Positions 1 to 10,960 of a stretch of DNA of 64,000 nucleotides are shown in pieces; positions within the stretch are counted from its first letter, which is position 1; every line of letters starts with the position of its first letter. The stretch spans positions 2,866,442-2,930,441 of the forward strand of contig OX155976.1 of the NCBI GenBank assembly GCA_944548615.1. The letters run 5' to 3'. A program made the translations under genes and the position numbers. The notes under the pieces were generated by a model. The model searched no databases, had not been told where the DNA came from, and saw nothing but the letters and a program-made list of their open reading frames with translations. This stretch comes from Micropterix aruncella (Eukaryota; Arthropoda; Insecta; Lepidoptera; Micropterigidae).

Positions 1-694
1 TATGTAGTAAGTCTCGTTGCTACTCTTTACTGAACATACATAGGTAGTTAAGAATTAACTACTAGATTGTCAAACTATAAATATAAATAATCAAAATAGA
101 AGCCTAATATTTGAAGTAGTTAGTAATTCGAAAAGATACGTAGTAAAATTATTCATCGTAATATTCAAATTGTCAGTAAAATGTTAAATAATCAAATTAA
201 ATCTACGTTATGCATTTTAAACTAAAAGTACAAATATAAGACCATATAAAATAATTTATAATCAGACAATAAGGCTCTACTTTTTAAGTAATTTAAATGG
301 GCACAATATTTCAAAAATCATGGCCCTCAAATTCGGCCAGATTATAGAAAGGGTGGCCTATCAACATCTCCTTGATGTTTTTTTTGAATTTTATGTCCTC
401 CAGCTGTTTAAATTTTGTAGGGAGTAGATTATAGAATTTAATGCTAAGATACAAGTAGCCTTTCTGTACTTTTGCTAGTCGTATTCGGGGTATGCGTAAA
501 AGGGAGCTACCGCGGGTATGATGCGAGTGAATGTCTGCATTAATTACAGTTTCTGTGAGGTGTTGTCTCGCATACATTAGACACTGGTATATGAACGCCG
601 AATACATAGTCATTACCCTTGCCTTGCTGAAATATTCTTTGCATGAGGTCCTAGTCGTTACCTGATACATGCTGTGCAGTGCTCTCTTTTGCAA
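1..694 (-). mobile_element. LINE 3' end with RT C-terminal remnant
   Basis: The minus frame 311-694 reads as the C-terminal tail of a non-LTR reverse transcriptase. It has the Q-K-R-A-L start, the T-S-C-K block and the C-terminal PFYNLAEFEGHDF. Positions 1-310 are its 3' UTR. A plus-strand copy of the same 3' end lies at 1435-1915, so the two form an inverted pair. The element is 5'-truncated and lacks the catalytic YADD region. The family is CR1/Jockey-like by the style of the C-terminus; the exact clade is not resolved. Confidence 0.8.
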
Positions 695-820
695 AAGAAA
701 GATTCTGATTTGCTATGTATAAACGCGCATGCGCAACTAGACAAGGATAGAGGAGGTGACCACATGCAACTATCTCCCTTTATTCGGTGAACGCATTCAC
801 TCACAGTCCGCCTTCACACA

Positions 821-852
821 CCCGCCCTCTAGTCAAATGACTAGAGGACGGG
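821..852. repeat. 15-bp hairpin
   Basis: Arms 821-835 and 838-852 are inverted copies with one mismatch and a 2-nt loop. This is directly visible; the function is unknown. Confidence 0.8.
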
Positions 853-975
853 TGGGACGAAAAACGACCAGCGTGAATTTAGCTACGAATCTCATGAAAA
901 TAAGAAGATGAAGAAATAATGTTTCTGCTCCAATGATTTGAAGCTGGCGATATTGATTTGGCGATATTGATATAG

Positions 976-1017
976 ATGGATGAAAGATGTGACGAGTTTG
1001 TCACACCTTTCATCCAT
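976..1017. repeat. 18-bp hairpin with TTTGTC core
   Basis: Arms 976-993 and 1000-1017 are inverted copies with one mismatch around the loop GAGTTT. It shares the GGATG...TTTGTC...CATCC layout with the hairpin at 15060-15092. Confidence 0.8.
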
Positions 1018-1434
1018 GGATAAAACCCTTTAGATAATTGACGGTTAGACATACAGACAGACAGACCGACAAGGACAGACGACGAAGCGTCACTGTTACA
1101 GCGACATAATATTGTTGGATACAATTTCATGTGGGGCTCCGCTGGGATGTTCGCGCGCAACGACGAAATCCGCTCAAGAGTCCCCCGAGGAGACACTGCA
1201 GTGGCTAACGAGGGCCTCGAGTGGGTCCTGAGGCCGGATTTGAGGGCCCTCAGAGGCGCTTGCTCTCTTGGAGTGCTCCCATTTCCATCTTTCAATTTTT
1301 AGCGAAAATCCTTCATTGTTCTCGCATTGAAACAGAAGATTGGGGTAATATTATCGATCAGTATCTCAGTTTGCAACCGCTTATCAATTTTAATTTAATT
1401 ATTTATTATGGCAGGGATCAGTGGCCTATCAACA

Positions 1435-1915
1435 TCTTGATGTAGAAAAGCTACTTGTACCTTAGCATTAAATTCTATAATCTACTCCCTACAAAATTTA
1501 AGCAGCTGGAGGACATAACATTAAAAAAAAACATCAAGGAGATATTGATAGACAACCCTTTCTATAATCTGGCCGAATTTGAGGGCCATGATTTTTCAAA
1601 TATTGTGCCCATTTAAATTACTTAAAATAGTAGAGCCTTATTGTCTGATTATTTTATGTGGTTTTATATCTGTACTTTTAGTTTAAAATGCATAACGTAG
1701 ATTTAATTTGATTATTTAACATTTTACTGACAATTTGAATATTACGATTAATAATTTTACTACATAACTTTTCGAATTACTAACTACTTCAAATATTAGG
1801 CTTCTATTTTGATTATTTGTATTTATAGTTTGACAATCTAGTAGGTATTCTTTTCTTGATTACCTATGTATGTTCAGTAAAGAGTAGTAATGAAACTTAC
1901 TACCTAACCCAATTA
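1435..1915 (+). mobile_element. LINE 3' end (inverted copy of 1-490)
   Basis: Positions 1483-1614 encode the same RT C-terminal tail as the minus-strand fragment at 311-694, ending ...FEGHDFSNIVPI then a stop. The 3' UTR that follows matches the reverse complement of 1-310 with scattered substitutions. 5'-truncated. Confidence 0.8.
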
Positions 1916-2411
1916 CTTTGACACGTCCAAGAGCGGTCTTTAGCCGTCAATTGGACACGACGAAAATGTAATGTAATGTAAAGTAGTTCGCTAAAAGCGT
2001 AACACGAAACGTAGGTAATAATTAATAACAAGGAATAATGTTTACCTTAACAAATAATAAACCCACATCAAGTAGTGCCACGCTCATACAGGTTGAGTTG
2101 TTATTTAGTGACATTCGTGAAGTGAGTGAACCAGTACGAGCAAATAAGCAAGTTTTACTAATTACAAAAAAACGCAGTTTTTTTATGTTTTATTTTTTTG
2201 TTAAATTTGACAATTTAATGTTTTAAAAATTAGTATAAGAGTTAAACGCGTTGCGCCATCTAGCGGTAGGTATAATATAGCGAATATTGTTTTTTCGCGA
2301 TTTTCCTATTGCTAGATGACGCGACGTGGTCCACGATCGTCAAACTTTTGTTTATCAGTCAAATTGGGAAAATAATAAAAAATATATATTTGTCTTTTTT
2401 TTAACACGCTT
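1916..2411. other. intergenic or intronic, AT-rich
   Basis: No gene recognised. It contains an imperfect 17-bp inverted repeat, 2248-2264 against 2311-2327 (three mismatches), built on GCGCCATCTAGC. This could be the ends of a tiny decayed DNA element. Confidence 0.4.
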
Positions 2412-2415
2412 TTAA

Positions 2416-2674
2416 CCCTTCAGGCCTCGGCCCCTCAGCCGATTGACAAGTTGATCCCAAAAATTTTTAGTAAAAATTAGTAAATAAATTGAATTATGAC
2501 ACTATCTCACCAAAACATTAATTACTGCCAAACCCCTGTACCCATAATTAAAATAAAACATATTAACATAATAAAACATAATAAAATAAAACAAAATTAA
2601 TTCAAATAATATTAAAACGGGCCGTCACGCTGAGTCATGTTTTGGCCGATATCGGCCAAACGGGGCTCTAGGGG
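2416..2674 (+). mobile_element. piggyBac-like MITE, copy 1
   Basis: A 259-bp non-coding element flanked by TTAA at 2412-2415 and 2675-2678, with outward CCC-starting ends. TTAA target duplication is the hallmark of piggyBac. It carries the 16-bp palindrome TGGCCGATATCGGCCA near one end. A second copy in opposite orientation is at 13270-13531. Confidence 0.75.
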
Positions 2675-2825
2675 TTAATAATTAGTTCGAGCTGTAGGTA
2701 TGTAACTGTGTAATGGAATCCAAGGTAACTAATTTAACCATCTCCCAAGGATCGTAGCGTCGTGAAAACTGGCAGCTGTATGTAGTTCTGATGACAATAC
2801 AATAATATGTTACTGTCGAACTGAT

Positions 2826-3045
2826 CTGATGATGGAGTCCGAAGATATGAACTGGAAATTCATGATGGAACATCGTATCATAGCTGTGTTTGGACTTATT
2901 AGAAATGTCTTGGAATGAACTGTGACCACGATTAGGTTCCAAGGTCTGATGATGAAGCCGGAAGACAGGAACTGGCATTCCATGATGGAATATCGTATCA
3001 TAGTCGTGTTTGCTTTTGTGAGAAAGGTCACGTAATGGTTTTTTT
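2826..3045. repeat. tandem repeat, 119-bp unit, ~2 copies
   Basis: TCTGATGATG begins units at 2826 and 2945. The units share ATGATGGAA, ATCGTATCATAG and GTGTTTG blocks at matching offsets. The long minus-strand open frame across this region simply repeats with the array and is not taken as a gene. Confidence 0.75.
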
Positions 3046-3399
3046 TTGGTTTTTACGTGCATTTATAAAAGCGTGTGTTTATTGTTTTTCTAAACAATTA
3101 ATTTATTTTTTTCAACTATTAACAGTTGCCTATTTGCCCGCGCGAATTCACCCTTTTCATGTATGTCACTAATTACAAACTCAACCTGTAAACGATGATC
3201 GGTCCCATTCTGCTCAACCAAGTCATAAATTGTTCCAGGGCAAACATTTTAAACACCGTAACATGTAAATATAATAAAAAGTATAAAAACACAACTGCCG
3301 TTACAGAAAATTAAGTATTGTATTTAAAACTATTTATTTGTTATGGTTTTTGTTTTGAAATATTTGTGGTTTATGTTTTTATCCATATATAATCTTTAT

Positions 3400-3673
3400 A
3401 CAATCAGCTGAGAAGTCTCTATTTTGCCCTGGTAGAATCTATTATTGCTTGTGGAATTACAACCTACGGCAACACATTTAAATCTTATATATCGCGCATC
3501 ACATCTCTACACCGTATTTTGAAAATAATAGTTCCAAACAAGATTCGAAATACATTCAGAAACGACCAGATAGGACTTTTCAAGTATTGTGACATATTAC
3601 CAGCTAATGTTTTATTTATTTATAGATTGACAGTTCAATATTTCGAGACTGACGATTTCCGAATTTATGTCCA
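3400..3673 (+). mobile_element. LINE F, left copy, RT part
   Basis: The open frame reads as a thumb/C-terminal RT segment (LRSLYFALVESIIACG, then YGNTFKSYISRI). The copy is interrupted at about 3674 by a separate (AAAT)n-tailed element and resumes at about 4288. The inverted copy at 12040-13255 lacks that interruption, which confirms the join. Confidence 0.75.
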
Positions 3674-4250
3674 ACATGACAGACTAACCATACATCAAAT
3701 GTTAGAAATAATAGTATAAAAAAACTTAGGTGCACAAATTATTAACATATTTTTAAACATATATGTTAAGTATATTTTAACATTCAACTAACTACCAAAA
3801 ATTTTTTGACTTTGACAATGAATTATACTTTTTAGACAAGGTATTTTTATATTAAATCCTTTAATACCTAATATATATTAAATATTAATGACTGTTTCTT
3901 TCTTTTCTCACATATAACTTTATTTATATTATTTAATCGAATTTTATATAATATTTATTGCCGATTAAATAATGGAATTGCATTTTATTTATTATAATAC
4001 CTTTTATTATTTTTATTATTAATATTATTATTTATTTTATTCTGAAGACCACATTTTAGGGCAATTTTAGTGTCATTACCTTTTTACTAAAACTTGTACA
4101 TTTGTAAGCAACCAAGCAATCAAGCAAACTTAATTGTAATATTGGAGTCCTGTCCACCCTAGAACGGGCTAGTCCCAGTTGGGTGACAGAAACAGCCATT
4201 TGGTTCCTGTTATTTTTGTAAGCTAATCAATGTTTTATAGTAATTAATTT

Positions 4251-4287
<37 letters not shown>
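3674..4287 (+). mobile_element. (AAAT)n-tailed LINE 3' fragment inserted in LINE F
   Basis: About 610 bp ending in an AAAT microsatellite (4253-4290), the usual 3' tail of many insect LINEs. It contains the block GGAGTCCTGTCCACC. The paralogous LINE F at 12.0-13.3 kb runs straight through this point, so the segment is an insertion. It is 3' UTR only; no RT motif is present. Confidence 0.7.
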
Positions 4288-4290
<3 letters not shown>

Positions 4291-4790
4291 ACACAGCACT
4301 AGACAGATACAAAATGAACGTCTACTCGTCCTTCCTTTTCGCAACCTTTATGGCAAAAAAAGGTTGACTTGGTCAATCCCTCATTTATTCAAAAAAATTC
4401 CTCTAAATTTAAAAACTTATAAAAAGTGCACAAAAACACAAAAAAAAGAATTAAAAATAGTTAGCTTTAAAATAAGTGAAAGTGAAACACAAGTGTAAAT
4501 TTTAATGATACGAATAAGATTCATATTTTATTTTATTTTTATTTAGCATTAAGTACGTTCATCTTTTTATGTAAATATTATTAAGGGGTGGCTTTCTGTG
4601 CCGACTAATCCTTAGTAATGTAGCAGATAATGGAGCAGATATATCATAATATGCTCAAAAAGGCCACTAAAGTTGCTTTGAAAGTCACCCTATCATAATC
4701 TCCAGCAGGTAAAGCCTTAGGCTTGGCTGGATTGTACACAAATCTGTATTTTTAAAAAATGGTTATTAAATAAAAATAAAAAAAATCTTT
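4288..4790 (+). mobile_element. LINE F, left copy, C-terminus and 3' UTR
   Basis: This matches the reverse complement of 12040-12960 and ends in an A-rich tail near 4770-4790. In the right copy the coding sequence continues through HSTRQIQNERLLVPPFRNL, typical of a LINE C-terminus; here it is frameshifted. Positions 4570-4600 are the uninterrupted version of the site that holds a Helitron in the right copy. Confidence 0.7.
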
Positions 4791-4866
4791 ATCTATCTTA
4801 TCTATCTTTTTCGACTTTCTCGACTATTTGACTTTTTGAGTTTTCGACTTTTCGACTTTTCGAATG

Positions 4867-5185
4867 CTGTTGACCGTTGAGGAGTTCCCTCGTCGGGAGC
4901 CAACCAAGGGTACATCAGCCATGTCATGGTGAAATTTGAAACTTGCTATCATAATTGAATGCGTACAAAAAATTTTGGGTCTCTGCTGTTGACCGTTGAG
5001 GAGTTCCCTTATCGGGAGCAACCCCGGGTACATTAGCCATATCATAGTAGAACTTGGAAGGGACTATCATAATTAAATGCGTATACAAAATTTTGAGTCA
5101 CTTCTGTTGTCCGTTGGGGAGTTCCCTCGTCGGGAGCCAACCCAGGGTATATCAGCCATGTCATGGTGAAACTTGGAATCGGCCA
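4867..5185 (+). repeat. 119-bp satellite array, locus 1
   Basis: Three units begin with CTGTTGACCGTTG-type sequence at 4867, 4986 and 5104 (periods 119 and 118). Each carries GGAGTTCCCTCGTCGGGAGC and TATCATAATTGAATGCG. The same unit recurs near 25.9, 26.8 and 59.8 kb. Confidence 0.9.
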
Positions 5186-5211
5186 GAAATATTGTATTTA
5201 ATATAATTTTA

Positions 5212-5810
5212 TTAAGCTATTGCATAGCTTTTATCGCGGGCCTAGGCCAGCGCGGCGACCGAATGAAGAAATTTCTTAACGAAAATTAATGATTTTAAAC
5301 TGATAATTACGTCTAAACGAGTACTGCTTACGATTCGAAAAAAATATATGTTAAACAAGAACATTTTACTAATATTCTTAGCTTTGAATATTTTAGATTT
5401 TGTTTATATTACATAGTGTAATTAATTTGTGAAATTAGGTCTAACCGAACACAAAAACGACTACTACGTAAATACTATCTGGCGTATTATTATGAAACCT
5501 GCACCATTTTAAAGATAATTAAATTATCTATCTTTTTATCTACGAATTTTTTTCGAATAATCCGGCTATTTTGCTTTATCGAATAAAAATTCGTGATCGA
5601 TGCTTTATCTGAAGACGTTTAAATTATTCCGAATCATTTGATTCCGCAGCCGCAAATGATTCGGAATAATTTCAACGTTTTCCGGTAGAGCGCAGTTATC
5701 TGATATCAGAAAAAATAAAATAAATAAAATAAATAAATAATTATAATTGCATAAGTTGTTAAAAATGCTATGCAATAGCTTTACCGCGGCAGTCCCCGAG
5801 TGCCACACGT
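5212..5810 (+). mobile_element. element X, copy 1 (unclassified hairpin element)
   Basis: A ~600-bp element present four times in the window. It starts TTAAGCTATTGCATAGC and ends with GCTATGCAATAGC followed by CCGAGTGCCACACGT, so an inverted repeat sits at or near both ends. The interior holds a long hairpin (about 5614-5704) built on AAATTATTCCGAATCATTTG. No coding capacity seen; short open frames follow the repeat. The class (MITE or other) is undetermined. Confidence 0.8.
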
Positions 5811-6377
5811 ATTTTATTTTTATTTTTTAACAACGCTGTATCTATTCCTTATTAAATAAATAAATACATAAATATGTATCCTCAGAGCTATCTATCCATA
5901 TCTGGCCTCGGAGCATAGTCTAGTAAGGCAGGTCTCAACGCTTATGAGACACGCTACCGGCAAAATATATTTCTCCCTGGGGTGCGTTTACCTTATATGC
6001 ATAATATTTCATCTAGATAAGCATTAAAATACTTAATTGCTCTCTTTTACAAACTGAATTACTGGACATAAAACCATTTGGAAAATAAATAATCATAAAG
6101 ATAAGCGGCTCAAATATATTTGAGGCATCATCATCATCATCATGTATTTGATCTTTACCTATATTAATGCTGTTTTCTCACACTGGCCACTTTGAACATG
6201 GATAACTTGGGTTTGAGTTGCAATTTCAAATTAAAATATACTTTATCTCAAAGCTGTTATTCTTTTTAAGAATCAGCTGTTTATTTGTCTTTGCTCAAAT
6301 ATTGTCTTGTGCAGCCATGGTAAAGTTGAAAATTTGCATAATTTTAAAATATGTGATCCTGTGCCGGTGTTTCCTAT
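5811..6377. other. no gene seen
   Basis: AT-rich sequence with a short (CAT)n run at 6125-6142. No coding signal, repeat end or splice-bounded exon recognised. Confidence 0.4.
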
Positions 6378-7028
6378 TATAGCTTCTTGCAACTAGGCTT
6401 GTCGACTACAGCGGGCGAGACCGTCACTTCATGAAGTTTTAACGATTAGTCGTTCTATCTCCCTGAAGTGAGCGCAGAAGACTTGGACAAAAACAGTCCA
6501 CCGTCAAGCTCCGCCACATGCCCGTAAGACAGGAGTGTTACCCAGCGGGCTTACACTCAAGCCCTTACTTCCAATTGCGACCAGATTACTCCAGTCTCTC
6601 GATTGGTTCCGAGTTCGAGGTCGCTTGCGCGGTCCTCTCCCTTGCGAAGCGGTGAAACGGTGTACACCGAATCTATCGCGGACCACAGCGTCCTTTGCCC
6701 GGCTGTTCACTCAGGATCGGGTAGCCGATGGTCGTTTCAAGAGCAGTCGCCGTAAGGTCCGCAACCACCCCCGCTCTATAGGAAACAGTACTGCTTCCAG
6801 ACTCCCCCGACTGTTAGTCAGAGTGCACAGTCGATTGGCTGACGCCGCACGGTTCGCAGACCGTCCCGGAGCGCCAAATGTTAGATTCTTAGGGGAAACT
6901 AGCCCTAAGGCCAGAGTCCTACCCACTTCATGCGAGGAGGCCGCCGGATGGGTGTTGACCCATGAGTATGACCAACCCTGAACAGAATAGGTCTTCGTGG
7001 CCAACTCAGCAAGCGCCCATTAACTCCA
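6378..7028 (+). repeat. R repeat, copy 1 (~650 bp)
   Basis: A GC-rich repeat family that recurs at 20.3-22.3, 34.0/44.8-46.7, 47.8-48.4 and 58.5 kb. Landmarks in order: GTCGACTACAGCGGGCGAG, CGATTAGTCGTTCTATC, GAGTTCGAGGTCGCTTGCGC, AAGAGCAGTCGCCGTAAGG, CCGGATGGGTGTTGACC. The 17-bp word TATAGCTTCTTGCAACT occurs at 6378 and again at 7029. This is either a target duplication or the unit boundary of a tandem pair. Long open frames on both strands reflect base composition; none matches a known protein. Confidence 0.75.
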
Positions 7029-7340
7029 TATAGCTTCTTGCAACTTGGGTTGTCAACTACAACGGGCGAGCCCGTCACCTCAGGAAGTTTTAACGATTAG
7101 TCGTTCTATCTCCCTGGAGTAAACGTAGAAGACTTGGGACAAAAACAGTCCACCATCTAGCTACGTCACAAGCCCGTAAGAGGCCAACGCCTTAACCGCA
7201 AGATAGCCAGGAATGTTACCTGGCGGGCCAACTCTCGCGCCCTTACTTCCAATTGTGACCAGATTACTCCGGTCTCTCTATTGGTTCCGAGTTCGAGGTC
7301 GCTTGCGCGGTCCTCTCCCTTACGAAGCGGTGAAATGGCC
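7029..7340 (+). repeat. R repeat, copy 2, 3'-truncated
   Basis: The first half of the R unit directly follows copy 1. It breaks off after GAAGCGGTGAAATGG and is replaced by unrelated sequence (7341-7545) in which no gene is recognised. Confidence 0.75.
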
Positions 7341-7545
7341 GGTAGATATTGCCACTTGGCAATACCACCACATTGTATTCTTTTGTGTTTCCAATGAAGC
7401 TTTTCAAACAAACAAGCTTCTCGATAATTCTTTTATACTTGATCTCGGATCAGATTCCACTACAGTTTTTGAGGGGTCATTTTCAAAATCAGCTAGTTGT
7501 CCACTCTAGGCCTGTCAGAGGATCATAATCACGAGTAGGAAATCT

Positions 7546-8571
7546 TCTGAATCAACTTTGACACTTGTTGACCTTCAATACATCTCCATATTGTTATGTG
7601 GCTTTGAAGATTCCAAATCTGTCTACTTTGCCTATTTCCATTCCCTGTTAAGTTATGGCCTCATGTTCTGGGGAATGGCGGCGAATGTTATAAGGATCTT
7701 TCGCCTACAAAAACGAGCGATTAGAAATCTGTTCTCAATATCTTCGCTAACATCTTGCAAGCAGTACTTCATCGAATCAGGTATCATGACTTTGTACGCC
7801 GCGTATATATACCAAAACATCATGTATATGAGAAAAAATATCGAGACTAAATCAACTAACTCAAATATTCATTCGCATAATACGCGAAATAAAGAGGACT
7901 TGCGTCATTTTAAGGTGCGTCTGAGTAAGGTTCGGAATAGCTTTCTCTGCCAATCTTACTTATTCTACAACAAACTTCCATTACACATCAGGGGCCTTGG
8001 GGAGGTTCACTTTAAGAAAAAGGTACAGGGTATTTTGACTAAAAACCCCATGTATAGCATTGAGGATTTCGACAACATCAATTTTTCGCAGCTCTATTGA
8101 CCTACTTGACTATTATTATTCCTTATTCTTTCTATTATTGACTATTTTACAATTGCGTTTTTTTTTTCTTCTTCAAACTATTGGCTATTTACAATAATTA
8201 TTATTACTGATTTGTTTGTGTTTGTGTTTTTTCTTTAAAATATCTTCCCGTATGATAATTTGGGAAATTATCCAATATTTATTTGATTATTTAGTACTTA
8301 GGATTATATAGAAAATTAGATAGAAAATTTAACGAAATTACTTAAGAATTTTGATTGAAAATATTGGAAAATGTTGTTTCCTCTACATATATAACCTAGA
8401 AATTCTGCGCTTGGATGTTCAACGTTCATACCTTGCAATACTGACGTTCATATGTTATACCTTAATAGGTATTTATTTAAATATTATACTTGTTATTTTC
8501 ATTACTTTTGACTTAACCAAGTGTAGGAACTCATATCAACTGGTTTGAAATAAATAAATAAAAAAATAAAT
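7546..8571 (+). mobile_element. LINE E, 5'-truncated, RT C-terminus
   Basis: The frame ending at 8100 encodes a non-LTR RT C-terminus: FAYFHSLLSYGLMFWG, then LQKRAIRNLF, then SCKQYF and NIHSHNTRNK. The YADD catalytic region is absent because of truncation. A 3' UTR follows to an AAAT/A-rich tail at 8548-8571. It is the same broad family as 1-694 and 56064-57165. Confidence 0.85.
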
Positions 8572-9052
8572 ATCACAATTTTGTTTTGTTTCGTTTGCAT
8601 TAAATCTCGAATAAAAATGAAGAAGTGCGCAATAACGAATATGATCCTTGGTAGGTAAAAGCGCCGCCATTTTATTACAGGTCTATAAAAAATATATAAT
8701 CCTTAGAATATTTCGAACACAGGCTGCTCTACTGGATTCTGTAAAAAATACGTGGTTTCTCTTCAACGATCGGTACAAACCTAAAGACAAAAAAGTTCTA
8801 TCAAAATAATTGATTAAATACCTTTGGGTATCCCTAATATATAGACTATTATTTTAGACTATAGCAAAAGAGACAGAGCAATAAGTTAGAGCGTAATATG
8901 AAACAATTATACATACGTGTATCCTATGATTATCTAACTTTTGTTCTGTCCAAATTTTAATAAATTTGTTTATGATAGATTTTTGAATTTGTGAAAGCTA
9001 TTGGAATATACGAAAAAAGCAAAAAATCAGCTATGTCACCCGTAAACTTTCC
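8572..9052. other. no gene seen
   Basis: AT-rich. Positions 8868-8912 carry a version of the AGAGCAATA(C/A)GTTAGAGC module also seen near the zinc-finger gene (23898-23935). Otherwise nothing recognised. Confidence 0.4.
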
Positions 9053-9255
9053 CCGTAATCAGACAATCCCCCTTTCTCCCCACGCCAAACCGATCAACCC
9101 CACAACTCCTTCTAATTTCCCCCCCCCCCTCCCCACACCCCTTCCAAATACCACCCCCTAACACCTACCCCCGCCCCAAACCAACCCCCAACCACCCCCG
9201 ACTCTCTCCCCACAAACTCCACCCCTAACAACCCTCCACCTCCGACCCCCCTACC
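9053..9255 (+). repeat. C-rich, almost G-free strand block
   Basis: About 200 bp in which the plus strand is dominated by C with A and T and carries very few G. There are many CCCC and CCCCC runs, including one uninterrupted C run near 9120. The complement is G-run-rich. No reading frame is recognised. Confidence 0.85.
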
Positions 9256-9693
9256 ATTCTAAATGGCTATTAAACAGTTTTCGAAAAGTTGAACGTTGGA
9301 GTTTCATTGATTTGAATATTCAACGGCAACTTGAGTGTTGAATGAGCTGTTCGACAGCCTTTTAACATCGTAGCTGCAATTTTTGATGAAGCAAGTCCAA
9401 GTGCGATTTCATTCTACGAAGCGTTCCCTAAATCAATGAGGTCAAAAAGTTTTTACACTTCCACCAGGAGCGTCCAAGAAGAAAATCTCTCCTGTTTCAT
9501 CGTTCGCAACTTTCATGAAAGTGTCGTTTGCATATTTTTGTTACCGATTCAAACGCGGAATGTTCGTTCGAACTGATTCTCACAATGCATTGCAATAAAA
9601 TGTTTTTCGCGTTTCAACTCTTCTTTAAATGAGTCGTTCCTCGGACGAATGGGCGCTGTCGTACCTAATTGACCTAATACCCTGTTTGAAATT
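9256..9693. other. no gene seen
   Basis: Mixed-composition sequence before a LINE fragment. No frame, repeat end or splice-bounded exon recognised. Confidence 0.4.
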
Positions 9694-10498
9694 TTTCTCC
9701 CCGAGAAAAGCAAAGAGACAATCTGTCAATCTTTACTTCTTCCACTCCTTCACTATGGCGACACCGCCTTCCTCGATCTGACAGAAGAGCTGGCCACCAA
9801 GGTGGAAAGGCTACAGAACGTCTGTATCCGCTTCATTTTTGACCTCAGAAAATATGACCATATCACGGAATATCGAAGAAGACTGCAGTGGCTTACCACC
9901 AGGGAGACGAGACAGGTTAGAACTCTCTGCCTCTTATATAGAATCCTCGCGAATGGCGTGCCGCTTTATCTTGCCGATAGGTTCACCGCGATATCGGCGC
10001 ACGGCCGTCCCCTGAGATCAGAGGGCAATAACCTGTTATCCATCCCTGGTCATAGCAGCGACTTTTTTTCGCACTCCTCCGTGGAAGCTGCACGACTCTG
10101 GAATGCTTTACCGAATTATGTTAGAACAGCCCCCAGCATTTACTCGTTCAAGGCCAGGCTCAAAGAGTATATAATCCTAAAACCATAAACTAGCCAACCC
10201 TTCTCTTCCCCCCTCCTTTTCGCTTCCTTTTCCTTCCTTCCTCTCCATTCTTTTCTCTGCGTCTTTATTTAATTTTAGTAATTTGTTTTCCTTTTTTTAT
10301 ATCTTTTTCTTTTTCGTTTTCCGTCTGTTTCTTTTTTTTCTAATCACTTTAATTTTTAGTATTCTTTTGTTTAGCCAACGTAACAAATTATATTATAAAC
10401 TTAAGCTATAGGTTAGCTGATAGACATTGCCGCAAGGCAATAAGCTCCCTCTTTTTATTTGGAAATAAAGAGTTTTTTATTTTTATTATTATTATATC
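9694..10498 (+). mobile_element. LINE D, copy 1, 5'-truncated
   Basis: The open frame 9694-10188 encodes an RT C-terminal region: FLPEKSKETICQSLLL, ERLQNVCIRFIFDLRKYDHI, HGRPLRSE, HSSDFFSHS, ARLWNALP, then a stop. The pyrimidine-rich 3' UTR ends in (ATT)n at 10485-10498. It is homologous to the longer copy at 16654-17820. It abuts a Helitron helicase remnant on its 3' side, so it may have inserted into that element. Confidence 0.9.
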
Positions 10499-10935
10499 AT
10501 CAAGCACATGTCCTCAGTTAGTACCAATGACTCTTTGTGAATTTCTTGCTCTGTTGCAAATCTGGATTTAATATTCTGGTACGCATCTAATGCAAAACAT
10601 AGGTATATGTACTTTTTGTATTTGGCCCACAAATCAATCGGTTTCGATGGAAAGCATTTTGAGATAATTATCGAAAACAAAGTTCGTATTTGATAAGCAT
10701 CTCGGAGGGTATATACTCCTAATGAGTGTCATTCTCTAGCATTAGCAAACGTTGATAGGCTTCTATAAATGTGCCACACAATTCACAATTATCAGTATGT
10801 AATTGTAGCGATATTGGGCCGCAAACTTCGTCTAATAGTAAACACAAATAAAAACACTCGTGGTTGCTTGGATGGAATGAAAAAAGACGACCTAATACAT
10901 CAGTGGAACATACATGTGGGTAATTTGAAATTGGG
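10490..10935 (-). pseudogene. Helitron RepHel helicase fragment
   Basis: On the minus strand, frames can be pieced together that resemble the Helitron Rep/helicase protein just upstream of and inside its helicase domain: CFYLCLLLDEVCGPISLQ, CELCGTFIEAYQRLLMLEND, then FSIIISKCFPSKP and LWAKYK. Family members carry ...LRLLL..V.GPTSF..LRTVNG...., ...A...L.LLE.D.HW and ...ILTTC.PS.P..LW..YK at these places. The frame is broken by stops and shifts, so it is a remnant. The assignment rests on pattern recognition. Confidence 0.65.
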
Positions 10936-10960
10936 TTTCCTTGTTTCCGTCGTTGTTTTT

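Larger units (their letters stand above)
721..1434. other. spacer between inverted LINE ends
   Basis: No credible gene was seen. The stretch holds two perfect-looking hairpins (821-852 and 976-1017) and a GC-richer block at 1140-1280 that is open on both strands but resembles no protein I recognise. It may be the remnant of another repeat. Confidence 0.5.

Noticed and set aside
2682..3062. 126-codon minus-strand frame with repeated His-rich segments
   Set aside because: The repetition equals the 119-bp DNA tandem unit; no other support for a protein.
6378..7028. R repeat as a 5S rRNA- or tRNA-derived SINE
   Set aside because: GGATGGGTG and GAGTTCGAGGTCGC only loosely resemble 5S or B-box sequence; no complete promoter or fold is evident.
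6504..7411. Overlapping open frames of 60-148 codons on both strands
   Set aside because: They lie in GC-rich R repeats where stops are scarce. No domain, and frames disagree between copies in start and end.
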